This document shows positions 42,935 through 55,390 of a stretch of DNA of 64,000 nt, in pieces (the first letter of the stretch is position 1; each line of letters opens with the position of its first letter). The notes under the pieces are model-generated. The model was not told the origin of the DNA. It made no database searches and saw only the letters and a program-made list of their open reading frames with translations. A program made the translations under genes and the position numbers. The stretch is taken from NCBI GenBank assembly GCA_907164885.2, contig OU015490.1:212950844-213014843 (forward strand), given 5' to 3'. This DNA is from Dolomedes plantarius. Its lineage: Eukaryota; Arthropoda; Arachnida; Araneae; Dolomedidae.

Positions 42935-45900
42935 GTTCCTTTTATGAGCCAGATACAGAAAAAAAGTTAATTTTTTTTAGTAGTGTAACAGGAGGAAACG
43001 GACGTTGGTGTTATAAAATTCAGTGAGAATAACTTTCTCAGCAGATTTTAGCATGTGTCGATGAACTTCCTAGAATTGTGGTGCATATACATATTTTTCT
43101 TTTAAATGGGTCCTAACTCCCGATACCCACACAAAATTATAGTTTTAGTAAATATCTAATAATAGGAGAACACGGTCGTTGCTGTTTCAAAACTGATCGA
43201 CAACTATCTTAGGAGATTTTAGAATGTGTCTGCTGAACTTTCTAGAATTATGTTGAATAAACATATTCTTCATTTGAATGTGTCCTTTCTCACAATCCCG
43301 ACACAAAATTATAATTTTAGTAAATATTTAATAGTAGGAAAAAATGGACGTTGCTACTTCGAAATTGAGCGACAATAAACTTCTTAGGAGATTTTAATAT
43401 CTGTCTAATGAACTTCCTAGAATTATGTTGCGCAAACATATTATTCGTTTAAAAGTGTCCTTACTCACAATACCCACACGATATTATAATTTTAGTAAAT
43501 ATCTAATAATAGGAGAAAAAAGGACACTGAAGTTTCAAAATTGAGTGACAATAATTTTCTTACGAGATTTTAGTATCTGTCTAATTAAATTCCTAGAATT
43601 ATGTTGCATAAACATATTCTTCCTTTAAAATTTGTCCTTACTTACAGTCCCCACACCAAATTATAATTGTAGTAAATATCTATAACTAGGAGAAAACGGA
43701 CGTTTATGTTTCAAAACTGATCGAAAACTATCTTAGGAGATTTTAGAATGTGTCTGCTAAAATTTCTATAATTATGTTGAATAAACATATTTTTTGATTA
43801 AATGTGTCCTTACTCACAATCACTACACAAAATTCTATTTTTTGTAAATATCTAATAATAGGAGAAAACAGACATTGCTACTTCAAATTTGAGCGACAAT
43901 AAATTTCTTAGTTGATTTTAGTATGTGTCTGATGAACTTCCTAGAGTTATGTTGCTTAAACATACTTTTCGTTTAAATGTATCCTTATTGACAATACCCA
44001 CGTGAAATTATAATTTTAGTAAATATCTAATAATAGGAGAAAACGGACATTGCTGTTTCAAAATTGAGTGACAATAATTTCCTTAGGATATTTTAGAATC
44101 CGTCTAATATATTTCCTAGAATAATGTTGCATACACATATTCTTCGTTTAATCGTGTCCTTACTTACAGTCCCCACACCACATTATAATTTGAGTAACTA
44201 TCTAATAATAGGAGAAAATGGTCGTTGCTTTTTCAAAACTGATCGACAAATATCTTAGGAGATTTTAGAATGTGTCTGTTGAACTTTCTAGAATTATGTT
44301 GAATAAACATAGTCTTCGTTTAAATGTGTCCTTACTTACAGTCACCACAACAAATTATAATTTTAGTAAATATCTAATAGTAGGAGAAATTGGACGTTGC
44401 TACATCAAAATTGAGCGACAGTTATTAATTTCTTAGGAGATTTTAGTATGTGTGGTGTAACAGTGAAAATTGTAAAATTATTAATTTAAGATGATTAGGT
44501 TAATTAAAGATTGTGAGTTATTAGATTATATTAATACTTATTATTATTAATGATGATTATGATTTTAAATTCATTGCTTAAAGATTGTGGTTAGTACATT
44601 GATTGATTGTGATTCCCAAATGATGGAAACAACTCTGGTTTATGTTGACAAATTAATCTATTAATTATTAACACATAAATAATACGCTACAAGTTACTAA
44701 ATACTTCCTCCGGCATTTACACATTATTCACAACTTTTTTACTACTAACTTAATTCTTTACGACACATATATTTAACTTATTCAATTATTATGACAACAT
44801 TTCGTACTTCATCTACACATATTACTCTCAGCTTCATTCCTACTAAATTAATTCATCACAACACCTATATTTAATTCATTCAATTATCATTACAATCCTT
44901 CGTACTTCATCTACACATATTACTCTCAATTTCATTACTACTGGTTAATTCATATATATAAGCATAACATCATATTAAATTGTTTGTACGAATTATCGGT
45001 CAATTCATTAACATCTTATATTCAAACACTATACTCATCGCGCTCTATATTAATTATTATGGCTACACACTGAGAAGCAATGATAGCAATATAAAAAGGA
45101 AACGCAAAGTCGGTACCTCGGAAGATGACTGCTGAATCACTATGGGCAGCTGGCACTCGTAATGATGAACTTCGTCGTATTTATCATCGCACGGAACTAG
45201 GGCACTTTCTTGTCTGGTATAAGGTTCCGTAGGTCATTGCAGACACTCTACGCTCATCGTCGGTTCTCTAACTCCATCACTCCTTGCATACTCTCGGGAC
45301 GGGATACTGGGCGCTCGACAACTTGTATCTCCAAACTTCTAATCCACTCTCCTCATAGGTATATGTGCCTTGACAACACTTCTATATCTAAAAAACTTCT
45401 GACTAACTCTGACTTCTTAGGTTATCTCTGCCTTCACACTATTTCTCATTTCATATTATTTTCTTATTAATGTCTCCGCCTCTTATAATTTCCATTGGTC
45501 ATATAATTACCATGCCATCGCCATTCGTCCGTGGCTGCCTCTTCTCAACCCCTTTTTTACCAATGCGCATCGAGGGCGGGATTTATAAATTCTCCCTCAA
45601 ATATAACTTTTTCCCATGCTTCGGCTTCAAGAAGGTGGCCTGTTTTATAGCCATCATAAATTTTCTTTTCTTCTCTTCGTGCAACTCATTCTCTTCAACT
45701 TTTATCTTCTATTTCTTGCTACAGACACAATCTCTAAATTTCGTTTCGGTATATTGCTGGCTTTCTTCCCTTCTCTTTTATTGCCCGTCATTTGCCCTGT
45801 TTCTTTCTTGCATTTAACAATTATTTTACTTTGTCCTGTACTTTTCAATGCTCCTGCCCATGGCCGTGACACTACTGTCATGTCCCTATGACATGTGGGA

Positions 45901-46510
45901 TGAAATTTCTAGAATTATATCGCATAAACATATTCTTCTTTTAAATGTGTTCTTACTTAGTCCCGCCATCAGATTATAATTTTAAATAACTAATAATAGG
46001 AGAAACCGGACGTTGCTACTTCAAAATTGAGCGGCATTAATTTTTCTAGGAGATTTTAGTATGTGCCTGAAGAAATTCCTAGAATTATGTTGCAGAAACA
46101 TTTTCTTCGTTTAAATGTGTCCTTACTCACAATACCCACACCAAATTTTAATTTTAGTAAATATCTAAAAGTAGGAAAAAAAGGACTTGAAGTTTCAAAA
46201 TTAAGCGACAATAATTTTGTTAGGAGATTTTAGTATCTGTCTAATGAACTTCCTAGAATTTTGTTGCATAAACATAGTTCGCATTATTCTTCGTTTAAAT
46301 GTGTCCTTACTTACAGTCCCAACATCAAATTATAATTTTAGTAAATATCTAATAATAGGTGAAAACGAACATTACTACTTCAAAATTGAGTGACAATAAA
46401 TTTCTTAGGAGATTTTAGTATGTGTCTTATGAAATTCATAGAATTATGTGGCATAAACATGTTCTTCGTTTAAATGTGCCCTTACTTACTTCATTATTTA
46501 TACTAATATT
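42935..46510 (+). repeat. ~174 bp satellite array, split by a solo LTR
   Basis: About eight units before 44452 and about four after 45894. Landmarks TGTTG(C/A)ATAAAC fall at 43251, 43426, 43602, 43775, 43950, 44125 and 44297, a period of 172-176. Each unit has ATAATTTTAGTAAATATC, TAATAATAGGAGAAAA, GGAGATTTTAGTATGTGTC, CTAGAATTATGTTG and TTTAAATGTGTCCTTAC. Units differ by scattered substitutions. Non-coding. Confidence 0.9.
44453..45893. mobile_element. Probable solo LTR in the satellite array
   Basis: It interrupts one satellite unit exactly: TTTAGTATGTG precedes it and TGTGGGATGAAATTTC resumes after it, so TGTG (44449-44452 and 45894-45897) is duplicated. The inserted 1,441 bases begin TGGTGTAACAG and end CCCTATGACA (TG...CA). 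No coding domain is recognised. The open frames at 45210-45891 are featureless and T-rich. A 4 bp duplication and TG/CA ends favour a solo LTR. Its partner element is not in the window. Confidence 0.7.
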
Positions 46511-46589
46511 AACAAAGGTTATTTGATTATCTTGTTTTAGGCACTCATTATGACGCATGACAAATATTTGTTTAATTTTCAACAAAATC

Positions 46590-47269
46590 GTTTGTAAGTA
46601 TTTAACATATTATTTATAAATCTCTTTTTAACTGATGGACAATTATGTTTCTAGATTTTGTTTTATATAATCTTCTTTAAAAAATATATCTGTGAGGTTA
46701 TAAACCTTGAAAAGTAATGTAATCAATAAATGTAAAATATTGCTCTTTAAACGAGCTAAAAGATAAAATTTGATTTTAAAGCTTAATATTACTCGATCTC
46801 CGATAAAAAATAACTTAATTAATGTATAGTCTAATCACTTAGTCTGATCACTATATAATAACCAACCATTCAAATCAATGTTCCCTTGTTTTAAAATTTA
46901 ACTTTCAGACTGGTTTAAGCAACGTGAGAAGAATTATAATCTTGATTAATATTCAATAATAATGGCTCCCTACCTCACTATTTCTGTGAAATATTGGAAC
47001 TCCGGAGTGCTTCGTCCCAGAAGGAAAATTAGATCTCAATGCAGAGTCCACTGATCACTTTGAGGTAGATTTTTGTTGTGTAAATATGTTCATAAATTAA
47101 TCTCTCAAGCATTTTCAGATGATTTGAAAGGACAACTGATTTTTCCATGCGAGTAACAATAATTATAAGGAAGTAAAATATTAACGAAGGCAGTATACAT
47201 CGCATTCAATTGTTCTAAAATAAACTTTCACTTAAAAATGACACCCGTGCATACTCTCTATCTCTCTCT

Positions 47270-47342
<73 letters not shown>
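46590..47342 (+). repeat. Dispersed repeat ending in (TA)n, copy 2
   Basis: Paralogue of 2590-3270, described there. Here the terminal (TA)n tract is longer (47274-47342) and preceded by a CT-rich stretch. It follows the satellite array directly. Confidence 0.65.
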
Positions 47343-47347
<5 letters not shown>

Positions 47348-47815
47348 CTTGCTTTTTCCTAATTTTTGAAATGTTTATTGCCATTTAACCTTGATTTAGA
47401 TCGTTTACTATGCTGAACTGTATTTTTCCATTTTCCTTATTATTTTTTCATAATGCATTTTGAAAAGTCATTATAAGTATGCCTCAGAAGATATTTACCA
47501 AAAGTTTTAACAATTTTATTTCCTGCCCATCTTGAAGCCAAACCCTGTTGTTGACAGACGTATTGATTATTATTCTCCTGCTCTAACAATAGTAATTAAA
47601 TGCAATTCAGACAACCTGTCCTCTTAATTTGAGTTAGAAACACTAGAATTGAAAAATTATATTAAAAATTGACAATCCACCTGACAAATTTTAATTATAC
47701 CCTGAATAACGACAAACCTCATGAGCTCAGATATCCATTTCCTTCTGATTTTACTTCCTTGGTGCCTAACACCCTTGACTTCACTTTAGGTGATTAAACT
47801 ATGCATGTCGTCCAA
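47343..47815. other. Non-coding spacer
   Basis: Nothing recognised between the (TA)n tract and the piggyBac element. Confidence 0.35.
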
Positions 47816-47819
47816 TTAA

Positions 47820-50364
47820 CACTAGAACCGCGGGACTTTCGGTATACCTAGAACCGCGGGGCGGGTCATTTTGACCCTAGATTGTAAACCTATAAAATAT
47901 GCACAATCGCTTAATTTAGTTAACTAAAACTTTTTATTTTTTAAATAATTCAATCAATAATCAATATTTCTGAGAATTTACATTAAATAATTCATATAAA
48001 TCAAGAGAAATTAACTTTATTTTTACAAAATCTTATTATTTAAAATTTTATATCCTTGAGTATAATAACATGTCTCTTTAACAAAATATGACATAAATTT
48101 CCTAATTCCAATGGAAAAACAGAGCATCTCTTTTCAATAAATTCAGATATAATTACAAAAAATTTTAAATTAAAAATTTTATCAGTTACTTACTAGTTTT
48201 ATAGATTATAAAATCCAATTTACTGTATGCATTGTGCACAAAACTGAGTAATAAGTTTTGTACATTTTCCACAAATGGGTGCTTTACATTTTGAACAGAT
48301 ATCTATAGTTTTATTTTCACATTTTGAACTGTAGCATCGGACTCGTTTCCGCTCAATTTGTGGTTGTCCGTCGTTTTCATTGGTTGCTTCACACTCTCTT
48401 TTTGCCACCTATTTTGTCGGGAGAGAACAAACTTTTCTAGCAATTCTTCAACCAAGTCTTGGATTAATTGCCGTCTGCTAATAGATTTTCTAGTTACAGT
48501 TTTATACAAAATCAAGGCATTGATTGTAGCAAGGTCCAAAATATTACAAAAAACCTGCACCGACCACCTACGGGAAGCAGACTTGACTGTATATTTCCTT
48601 ACCATTTGGTCAATCACGTCCACACCGTATTTAGTTGCGTTGTAGAAAGTGATTGTATTTTTTTACAGGTTTTTTGGGGGGTTATCTACAATTTCTACGG
48701 TTGGATGGAGACTACTTAGAAACAAAAAGTTTTCAACTTTTTTACATTGATACCCAGTTAGCCTCTGCAAGCTTCAGTGTTGTGAAAAAGTTGTCCGTAG
48801 TAACATTTCTACTTTTGTTCTCATAAGGACTTATTAGTAGTAGCACTACATGTTCAGAAAGAGAAACATTGGAGGGACATTGTTTATATTTTCCAAGATA
48901 CAGGAATCCATTTATCAGATATTTTGAGTCAACATCTGCGGCCGACCAGAACTTGATTACAAACTGATCTGGTTTATTTGGCATGTATTGGGTAAACCTA
49001 CACCTAGCTTTTGTAGGAAATAACTGTTCATCTACAGTTATATTTGGACCTGGTCTATAGTTAGTCTTGCAATCTTCAATGAAACGATTCCAGATATCCG
49101 AAATAAGAGCAAATTTGTCTGTCTCTAGACGATTTGATCTTGTTGATTTTATGTTGAAGCGTAAAAATCTCATTATTCACGAAATTGGTCTCTAGACATT
49201 GTATTTTGGAAAAATGGTGGTCCCCAGTCCTTTGACCACAAGCTATGCAGTTCAAGTCCTTTCGCACAATATATATATACCACGTGCATATAAAATTGAT
49301 ATAAACGCATCGATTTCTTCTAATGTTATATTCCATTCTCTTTCATGAATCTGCCGGTGAGCTTCATCTTCAGTACATTTATTTGTGCTTCAATATCCAT
49401 TCATCTATAAAAAGTCTCCAAGCACTTGAAGGACTGTTGTCGATAACATTGCGTTTAGCATGTGGTGTTAGCCCCCAACTTCTTTCAAAATATTACACTT
49501 TGATTTTCTTCCTCTATCGCTTGTTCCTAATTGAGCGACATTCCAAACTGTCCCATCTTTGCCAACTTCGTTATTTCCAACTTTGAATGTTATTGTGGAT
49601 TTCTTTTTCAAATTTCTTTGCGTGTGTGTATCTTTTCTTGGAATGTTTGATTTTTATTTTTTATCAGATAAATCATCATCATTATTGCGATGGAAAGGAC
49701 CAACGATTGTTAGAGCATTGCCAGAGTCATCTTCACTTTCATTTTCTTCATCCGAATCCAAATTTTCTTCATTAGCAGGCAGATTTTCATCCTCACCACT
49801 CAAAATCGAAACTTTCATCATTATCTTCACCTCCTGAATCCTTTTCAGATAATTGTTTTAAATATTCTAAAGCTTCCTGAACAAGATTACGGCGTCGTGT
49901 CATTTTTTTATACATATACTAATTACAGTATAAAAGCAAGTTCAAAAAGTCTTCTAAATATTCGCGATAATTTTTCACTGTATTTGAACGTAGTTCGTGC
50001 TTCAAACCTAATATAATGACCTTGACTGGAAACCTTCACTATTACCCCTTCTGGTACAGTTCATTTCAAGATTTCCAGGGTGGAGTAGAAGTACTTTAGA
50101 GTTACTTGCGAGAAAACACATCTGTTTTTCGTCATTTGTGCATTGACATTTCTTACGGGTCAAATTGACCTGCTCCGCGGTTCTAGGTATAAGTGTTAAT
50201 AATCGGAAAATTATTTATGTTATGAATTTTTAAATTTGGTAAATTGTCTTTCACCTTAAATTATTAAAAGTCATGAAAGGAATTTTTTTTCAATCAATAC
50301 TTTTCGCATGGTGATAAATTGAACATCGATTTAGGTCAAATTGACCAACTCCCCGGTTCTAGTG
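47820..50364. mobile_element. piggyBac element (second family), two candidate right ends
   Basis: Left TTAA at 47816-47819, then CACTAGAACCGCGGGAC and a second inner copy CCTAGAACCGCGGGG with GGGTCATTTTGACCC. Right: an inner end reading (complement) CACTTATACCTAGAACCGCG, abutting TTAA at 50196-50199, and an outer end reading CACTAGAACCGGGGAG, abutting TTAA at 50365-50368. Both right ends carry GGTCAAATTGACC. Transposase remnants are on the minus strand. Confidence 0.85.
48221..49903 (-). pseudogene. piggyBac transposase, nearly full length, many frameshifts
   Basis: Minus strand, ATG at 49901-49903: MTRRRNLVQEALEYLKQL and an acidic N-terminus (SEDDSGNALTIVG, another frame). The middle is in several frames: GQRTGDHHFSKIQCL-type residues, then MRFLRFNIKSTRSNRLETDK and FALISDIWNRFIEDCK. 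The catalytic region follows: NITVDEQLFPTKARCRF (first Asp), QFVIKFWSAADVD, NVTTDNFFTTLKLAE (second Asp), and MDVIDQMVRKYTVKSASRRW (third region). A Cys-rich C-terminal finger, CYSSKCENKTIDICSKCKAP, ends at 48220. All three catalytic regions are recognisable; at least four frame breaks make it dead. Unlike the copy at 14683 the core is retained. Confidence 0.88.
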
Positions 50365-50368
50365 TTAA

Positions 50369-52430
50369 ATTAAATTAAATTTAAAAAAAAAACTATCTTG
50401 CTTAAACATTCTATTAGAAACCTGTTATGAGTGAAATTTCTGAATCTCACGAGTGAAGCAACAGAATGTGACAACTCTTTTGCTTTTTTTAAATTTCTCT
50501 CCTTCTTGAAGCTATGTCCTATCACCCCCTGTATTTACATTTTTGGAAGCCCTCCCAGTTGCCTGTTAACTTTATAAACTCCCTTGTACTTTTCAGTCAC
50601 TCAAGGTGCTGAACTAAATACATACTTAGACAACAGAATGCCCAAACACAGACAATGGGATGACCACTCCCTGCCCTCCCTTTTCCTTCGGTTCTCTGTT
50701 GTCTCATGTCTTCCCCACTGAAATTCATGAGCCAAACGATTACTTTTTCCTCTTGGTTTGGCTTGGGTGTTAAAACTTTTTATTTTTCTATAGTCAGTGA
50801 AGGACTACTGAATTCTTTTGAGCCTCTGCCAACCTGGAGTTTCAGTCTGTGAACTATATGCATCCATTTTTGTTTTTTCTTATGACCTACGCTTGCGAGG
50901 TTATTGTTTTACCACACAGACACACACAGATACCTTTTTAAGTACTTATTTTTAAAAAAAATTCATGTGATATATTGTATTCCATAATAACGTATTATAT
51001 TTTACAATCCAGTTTAAGTGTATATTGCGATTTTGTGGTGAATATTGAAATACTGTCATGATCATCCTAACATGATAACTTACGTGTATTAAAATCTCCA
51101 TATCATTTTATTTTATGAAATGTTATATAGTTTTTGTGTTGTAATTGTGAACCTCAATTTATAATTGCACATTGAGGACTATACGGACGGGGTTGAAATA
51201 TTTATATTATATGTCACATTAATAAAAGTTTTAACGTGACCACACCCCCATTCGCAGATAACGTTCTCGGGTGCTTTTTGCATGTCTGACACGGTGCTGA
51301 TAGGATGTAAAAGGTGGACACGTTGCATCCGTTTGTCTTGCGTGTGATGACTCCGGCGATTTCTGGAGAACTTGACTATTAAACTGTGTAAACCTGTGTC
51401 TAAGTGTCAAGCATAATCAACTTTGTACGTTGTCCAGCTGTTGTGTCAGCTAATAAATCATCCTATGTTATGACCAAACCACCTCTTCCTTTCTGGCGTC
51501 CGGTAAAATTGACTCTTCATTGTGACTGCCTCCACTCATCGGCCAACTCCATTGCCTAATGCTTCGTACAACTATCCCCCGGATTATTCCTGATAATATA
51601 AGCCCACCGGCCTGCTGAATCGCCCCGAAACGGCTATTATTACTTACACACTGTACTGATATTTTTAGTTACTGAAGTTTTTCTGTACTGATAGTTTTTA
51701 GTTACTGAAGAAACTAGCTACAGAAGAAACCTAGTTACTGATGAAAGTTCTCAGTTTTATTAGCTAGTGATGAAATCAGTATTGAAAAAGTTCTCACTTT
51801 TACTTAAGCAGAAGTGATTAACTATACTGAAGAAATTAATTGTCTCAACTGATGAAATCTAGAAGTCCGTGGAATAATGATGAATTCTGATCGCATACAG
51901 TTTTTAGTGTCTAAAACGAAGTATGAGCAGAGGGAAAAGTACCAGGTTATTTTAAGTTCAGTAAAATAGTGCTGTTTAGTAGGGCAGGTAGTAATAATGA
52001 CGTCGGGAACAGTTCTTGGGACTAAGAAAGTTCTTAACAGTTACACAGCACTACGGAAGTACATCTCTGCGGTGCTAAAAAAAGGCCGGAAAACGGAAGT
52101 AATAATCTGTAGCGAAGTTAGAAGACATCACTCGGCAATCTATGCCACAAGACCGGATCGTCTAGACGTTGTGTAGATAAGATGACCGCAAATACCCGAG
52201 TCATCCCTGTCAACTTTCTAGTGGTAGTTCAAAGAAACGACTTGGTTTTTGAAATATTCATTCATTTAATATTAACGATCGTTGACTCGAATATAAAAAA
52301 AAATAAGAGCTATAATAAGCTATTACAGTCGACTGTTCTACTTAATCTGAGCTCACACAAGTTGTGACCATATCGGTCAAGGTTAACAGTAGTAAAATGA
52401 AGAATCAATGCAAAAAAAAAGGTTAGCGTC
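50369..52430. other. Unassigned, with tandem ACTGAAG motif stretch
   Basis: Mostly non-coding. Bases about 51650-51850 contain repeated TTTTTAGTTACTGAAG / TACTGATGAAA motifs. At about 51440-51510, AATAAATCATCC followed by TTTCTGGCGTCCGG vaguely recalls an LTR end plus primer site, but no partner LTR was found. Confidence 0.3.
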
Positions 52431-52900
52431 CCCCAACAGTCGGCAAGCCGAACTGAAGGTGGGGGGCTTAAGCATAAAAAGGGAAACAGCTAGTAATCAG
52501 AAAAATGTAGCTCTATCTCTAAATCTGACTGAGTAATCTCTTTCATTCTGGACAAGGCGCACACAGGCTAGGGTTGTATTAACTTCATTTAAACAAAAAT
52601 ATCGCCAAACTACGGAGAAGGGCTACGGTCCACGGAGAGTAGCATCGGACTTCATCGGTAAACCGCTGTAAAGAACAAATCCTCGTAACTCGAAAAACGG
52701 CGATTCACCGCCAAAAAATATAGCCAAGTAGGAGCGAAAAGAGCGGGACGGTCGCTGATTGGACTTAGCCAAGAGTGACGTGAAGCGGCGCCGAATATGA
52801 TTGGCGAACTTCGGTTTGGGCACACTCGGAGAAGAATTTTTAAAATTTTTCTCACGGGGAAGGAAGGGATCGCCAACATATGTCGGAGATTAAAGACTGG
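52430..52900. promoter_or_regulatory. GC-richer segment with inverted CCAAT motifs
   Basis: It stands out from AT-rich surroundings. It holds two ATTGG motifs about 40 bases apart (52755 and 52800, CCAAT on the minus strand), a CRE-like TGACGTGA (52776) and several CpGs. This could be a promoter (of a host gene outside the window or of a retroelement), but no TATA box, initiator or linked gene was identified, so the call is tentative. Confidence 0.25.
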
Positions 52901-53340
52901 GAAATAGATAGAAAGTGTCCGCGCTATTGTACCTTATGCCAATTAAAAAGCAATTACTACGACCCCTGGATGGAAAACGTCCGGTCCTTTTTTTTTAACA
53001 GGTCAGCACAAGCCATAAAACATCCAATTATCTGTACGAGTAAATTGCAGTTTCAAATAAAGGAAACTACTTCTAAATTGGGTTCTTGGAAAAAATACAT
53101 TGCTGAACAAAATAGCGGATGCTATCAATAGCTATTACTGGAGTAAAGATATACCATTTTTGATCTCCCACGTAAAAAGAGGGGTGATACATGAATTACG
53201 CTAAAATGCTTATAGCGAAAGATCCTAAGATTAATATTAACATTATAAACATTAAGGTGATTACATCCTTTAAATTAATAATTATTCGTATTTAAAGTAG
53301 GTGCAATTAATATGAAAACTGTAACGATAAAATCCACGTT
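52901..53340. other. Non-coding
   Basis: Open frame 52880-53131 has no motif. Nothing else recognised before the compound microsatellite. Confidence 0.3.
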
Positions 53341-53342
53341 AC

Positions 53343-53482
<140 letters not shown>

Positions 53483-53879
53483 TAGAGATTGTTTGTTTAA
53501 GTTTTATTTGTGGGTTACTATGAATTTTTTGAGGGTGTTTGATTCACTTACTATATGATTTTTGGGAACTGAGTCGCCTACTCTATCTTCATATAAACTT
53601 TAATATATAAATTTTAATCAGAAAAATGACCTTTTAATTATGAAAATTATACAGAAATACGGATTTCATAACCATTCAAAGTTTTACATATGTTGGTACC
53701 ACTGATTTACATCATTATGGACACGTTTATTTTATCGGAGATATGTCGAAATTGAAACTTTCTACTTTTAAAGAAGAAAAAAAAATGTGCTGCAAAATTT
53801 AAATTGAAATAATATGTTTCTAAAGCGTAACCGCGCAGGAGACGATATCTTATGTCCGTAATTCACAATTCATCATAAA

Positions 53880-55340
53880 TTACTCAGTAATCGATAAAGA
53901 AAAAACGTGTTATTTTCAGCCTGCTTCTTCCATTTTCCTCTCGCAGAAAACTGAAAGAAGACGAAATGCAATTCTTTTTAGAGTTTATTCCGTAATATTT
54001 TTTTTTCACCATTGAGAAAATCTCAATTCCACCATTCAAAGTGTTCAAAAGTTTAATTGGAAAACGATGAAAAATGCAGAAAATGTTTTCAAGATGAGTT
54101 TCATATAGGGTCAAGAATTTTGAAGAAAACAAATATGAAAAGAACTCTTTAAGAAATCTTTGTTTTGAAGCCAACGTCGAGCTATTTTTAATAGGACTTT
54201 TAACTTTGGACAAGCATGTGTTTCTTAAAGACAACTACAAATACAAATGTTTAATTTTGATAGTTGAACTGGGAAACTAAAGATATAAAATTCAATTAAT
54301 TGGGAAGAATTTAAGCAATCAGCCATTAGACATCACAAATGATATGGAGCTCAGTTCTCTTTAAAAAATATACATATTTGATAACTGGATTTCAAAGTCA
54401 TTATTTGAATAGAAACATTTCTTTGGTTTTTTTTAAATTTAGTTTACTGAATTATTTGTTTTAATAGTTAAAAAACATTTATAGTTTTTTTTAAATAATA
54501 GAAGCTATAAATGTTTTTCTACCACTTTTTTCTTTAAATTTCAACTGATTTAGCCAGATATATATTCTTGAAAACATATGTTGTTTAGAAAAAATATATA
54601 AATTACTTCAGTAATTTACTACGGCCGTTAAGAGTAGATATTGCTGTTTACATATAAGACTTCAAAAAGTAATAAGAAAAATTCAGTGTCATTTATTTTC
54701 AGGGGACATTTAACATAGTGATATTGATGTAGAACCAATGGAAAACTTGCTTCCCGTTTATGAAAAAAAAAATTACACATTACTGTACAGAGATTGGCTT
54801 CATATTGGGACAAGAAATATGATGTAAAAAGATATCAAAAGAACACTTAAAAATATCTCTCTTTTTGGAGTCAAGTATGTGTTCTGTTAAACCGAACTCT
54901 TCAACTTTGAGCATGCATGTGTTTCTTGAAGACAATTAAATATTTAAATTTACGTCCATATTTCAATCGGAACCTTGAATATAAAGATGCGTGGATCCAT
55001 TTTAATGTAATGTCAAGGAATTAAAGTTATCAGTAATTTACACAAATTGAATCATATGGAGCCGTACTAAAAAAATCAGTTCTTTTCCAAAATCTCCATG
55101 TAAAGTAATAAGATTTCGATTCCATTATGGCTGACTTCGAAAAAACTTTCCTCATTTTTTCGTAATCTATTAAATTAAATTTTTAATAATTAAAAGTAAA
55201 AAGCTATAAAATCAAATTCTACTGGCTAAAGTTTCTACTCTCAGGGGAATTTACATGAAACCACGAAATCAAGAGGTAAATATTCAGAAGAGGAATCCTG
55301 ACTTCTGCTTTGTTTTTCGTAGTGAACTAATAGCCATAAA
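53880..55340 (+). repeat. ~0.7 kb tandem duplication, diverged
   Basis: Landmarks GGACAAGCATGTGTTTCTTAAAGAC (split: CATGTGTTTCTT, AAGACAA) at about 54209 and GAGCATGCATGTGTTTCTTGAAGAC at about 54911 lie about 700 bases apart. Around them AGAAATCTTTG/AAATATCTCTC, TTCAACT/TTAACTT, TAAAGAT and ATATGGAGC keep order. Non-coding; the 116-residue open frame at 53884-54234 is a chance frame. Confidence 0.55.
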
Positions 55341-55390
55341 CGAAGGCCTTGATTTCAGTACGTCACACACTCAAAGAAATTATATCTAGA

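Noticed and set aside
45210..45891. Three overlapping open frames of 86-115 residues
   Set aside because: They lie in different frames within the probable solo LTR and show only T-rich hydrophobic composition.
42935..46510. CRISPR-like array
   Set aside because: The repeats are ~174 base head-to-tail units without unique spacers, in a eukaryotic context: a satellite.
51230..51620. LTR plus primer-binding site
   Set aside because: AATAAATCATCC and TTTCTGGCGTCC are suggestive, but no second LTR, ends or coding region were found.
53884..54234. 116-residue open frame on the minus strand
   Set aside because: No motif, and the paralogous unit about 700 bases downstream does not preserve the frame.
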